Made by a program: the position numbers and the translations under genes
Shown here: piece after piece, positions 4,917-5,292 of the stretch
Numbering within the stretch: position 1 is the stretch's first letter
How the letters are laid out: every line of letters starts with the position of its first letter
Notes under the pieces: generated by a model
Seen by the model: the letters and a program-made list of their open reading frames with translations, nothing else
Database searches by the model: none
Told to the model about the DNA's origin: nothing
Source: Clostridiales bacterium UBA2658
GTDB lineage: Bacteria; Bacillota; Clostridia; Oscillospirales; Oscillospiraceae
NCBI GenBank assembly: GCA_002359425.1
Contig: DEMY01000051.1
Coordinates: forward strand, 40,523-45,814
Direction: 5' to 3'
Length of the DNA: 5,292 bases

Positions 4917-5292
4917 TTACATTGTCTGGTTCATCAAGGCTAGGCACGCTTCTTCGGACTTGGCTGGCGGTTCAGGCAGGACTTGAGCGATTTTGCCGCA
5001 CAGCGCTTCAATTTCATTCTCATCCTCAAAGCTGCGATTGCCGCACTCCAGCGTTTCTTTCAGGCAGTAACGGACGGTTTCAATGAGCCCCGCGCGAATG
5101 ACAAAGTCCTGCTTAGCGGCGGCATAATCATTGTCGTCGAAGTAGTGGCCGAACAAGAGCCCGTCGCCGCTGCGCTCCCAGGTTGTAAACTGTGTGCCGA
5201 ACTCCGTGCTCATACCGCCGAGCACAACGCCGTTGAATTCGGCGAGCAGGCGGTAGGGCGCGCTGAGGCTTGAGGCTATGAGCGGCGGTGCA
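4917..5292 (-). CDS. C-terminal part of an ICE-type accessory protein (partial at window edge)
   Basis: The minus-strand frame is open from the window edge to a TAA at 4919-4917, giving about 124 residues of the C-terminus. An internal GTG at 5225 is not the real start, because the same frame continues upstream without a stop (APYRLLAEFNGVVLGGMSTE). The hallmark is FNGVVLGG, then FTTWER, then GHYFDDNDYAAAKQDFVIRAGLI, followed by a helical tail with KETLECGNRSFEDENEIEAL and a final LMNQTM. I associate this pattern (E/D-F-x-G, TWER, GHYF-x-x-x-YAAAKQDF-x-x-RxGLI) with accessory proteins of unknown function in gut Firmicutes integrative conjugative elements. No catalytic residues can be named. 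It is followed by a strong terminator. The family assignment is from recollection of the pattern and was not checked by search. Confidence 0.7.
   Translation of the reverse strand, partial: APPLIASSLSAPYRLLAEFNGVVLGGMSTEFGTQFTTWERSGDGLLFGHYFDDNDYAAAKQDFVIRAGLIETVRYCLKETLECGNRSFEDENEIEALCGKIAQVLPEPPAKSEEACLALMNQTM

Noticed and set aside
1..5292. CRISPR array, rRNA or riboswitch
   Set aside because: No regularly spaced direct repeats, no rRNA-like stretches and no recognisable riboswitch aptamer core were seen on either strand.

Overview
The window looks like a stretch of chromosome from a spore-forming gut-type clostridium, most likely of the Oscillospiraceae/Ruminococcaceae kind. The grounds are an intact YaaH/SleL-type spore cortex glycosidase, Gram-positive ribosome binding sites, a Fe-S/flavin oxidoreductase plus HypA of the type seen in anaerobic Firmicutes, and mobile-element accessory genes at the right edge. 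It is a patchwork: only two genes look complete and conventional (a TetR-family regulator and the glycosidase), one short Cys-rich gene also looks intact, and much of the rest is decayed, truncated or unassigned.

Left part (1-720): a TetR/AcrR-family regulator on the + strand, preceded by a perfect 8-bp inverted repeat that overlaps a plausible promoter (a likely autoregulatory operator), and closed by a strong 17-bp terminator hairpin. Between 716 and about 1060 there is no intact gene, but the minus strand carries protein-like stretches in three successive frames that look like the ghost of a dead gene I cannot name.

Centre (1087-2418): a LysM-LysM-GH18 protein, about 426 aa from a TTG start, with a perfect sigma-E-type -10 box upstream. 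Family knowledge places it in the mother-cell programme of sporulation, degrading cortex peptidoglycan at germination. From 2419 to 2863 lies about 450 bp of non-coding, hairpin-rich DNA with a perfect 12-bp palindrome and an isolated tRNA T-arm-like motif.

Right-centre (2864-4330, all minus strand): a decayed redox/hydrogenase-maturation operon. Reading 5' to 3' on the minus strand, there is a C-terminal third of a Fe-S/FAD oxidoreductase with an intact reading frame, a hypA pseudogene (one in-frame TAG plus one frameshift), and then the N-terminal Fe-S domain of an oxidoreductase of the same type, broken by about four frameshifts and ending at a hairpin terminator. The fragment order is C-terminus, hypA, N-terminus, so this is a rearranged or collapsed operon and not simple point decay.

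Right edge (4331-5292): an AT-rich, unidentified + strand reading frame, then on the minus strand a 68-aa Cys-rich protein and, upstream of it, the C-terminal part of a protein resembling accessory proteins of integrative conjugative elements, separated by a strong terminator. This suggests that an ICE or its remnant abuts the decayed operon. I did not find a convincing new defence or signalling system. The most interesting items are the permuted oxidoreductase/hypA wreck, the structured intergenic segment and the small Cys-rich protein.
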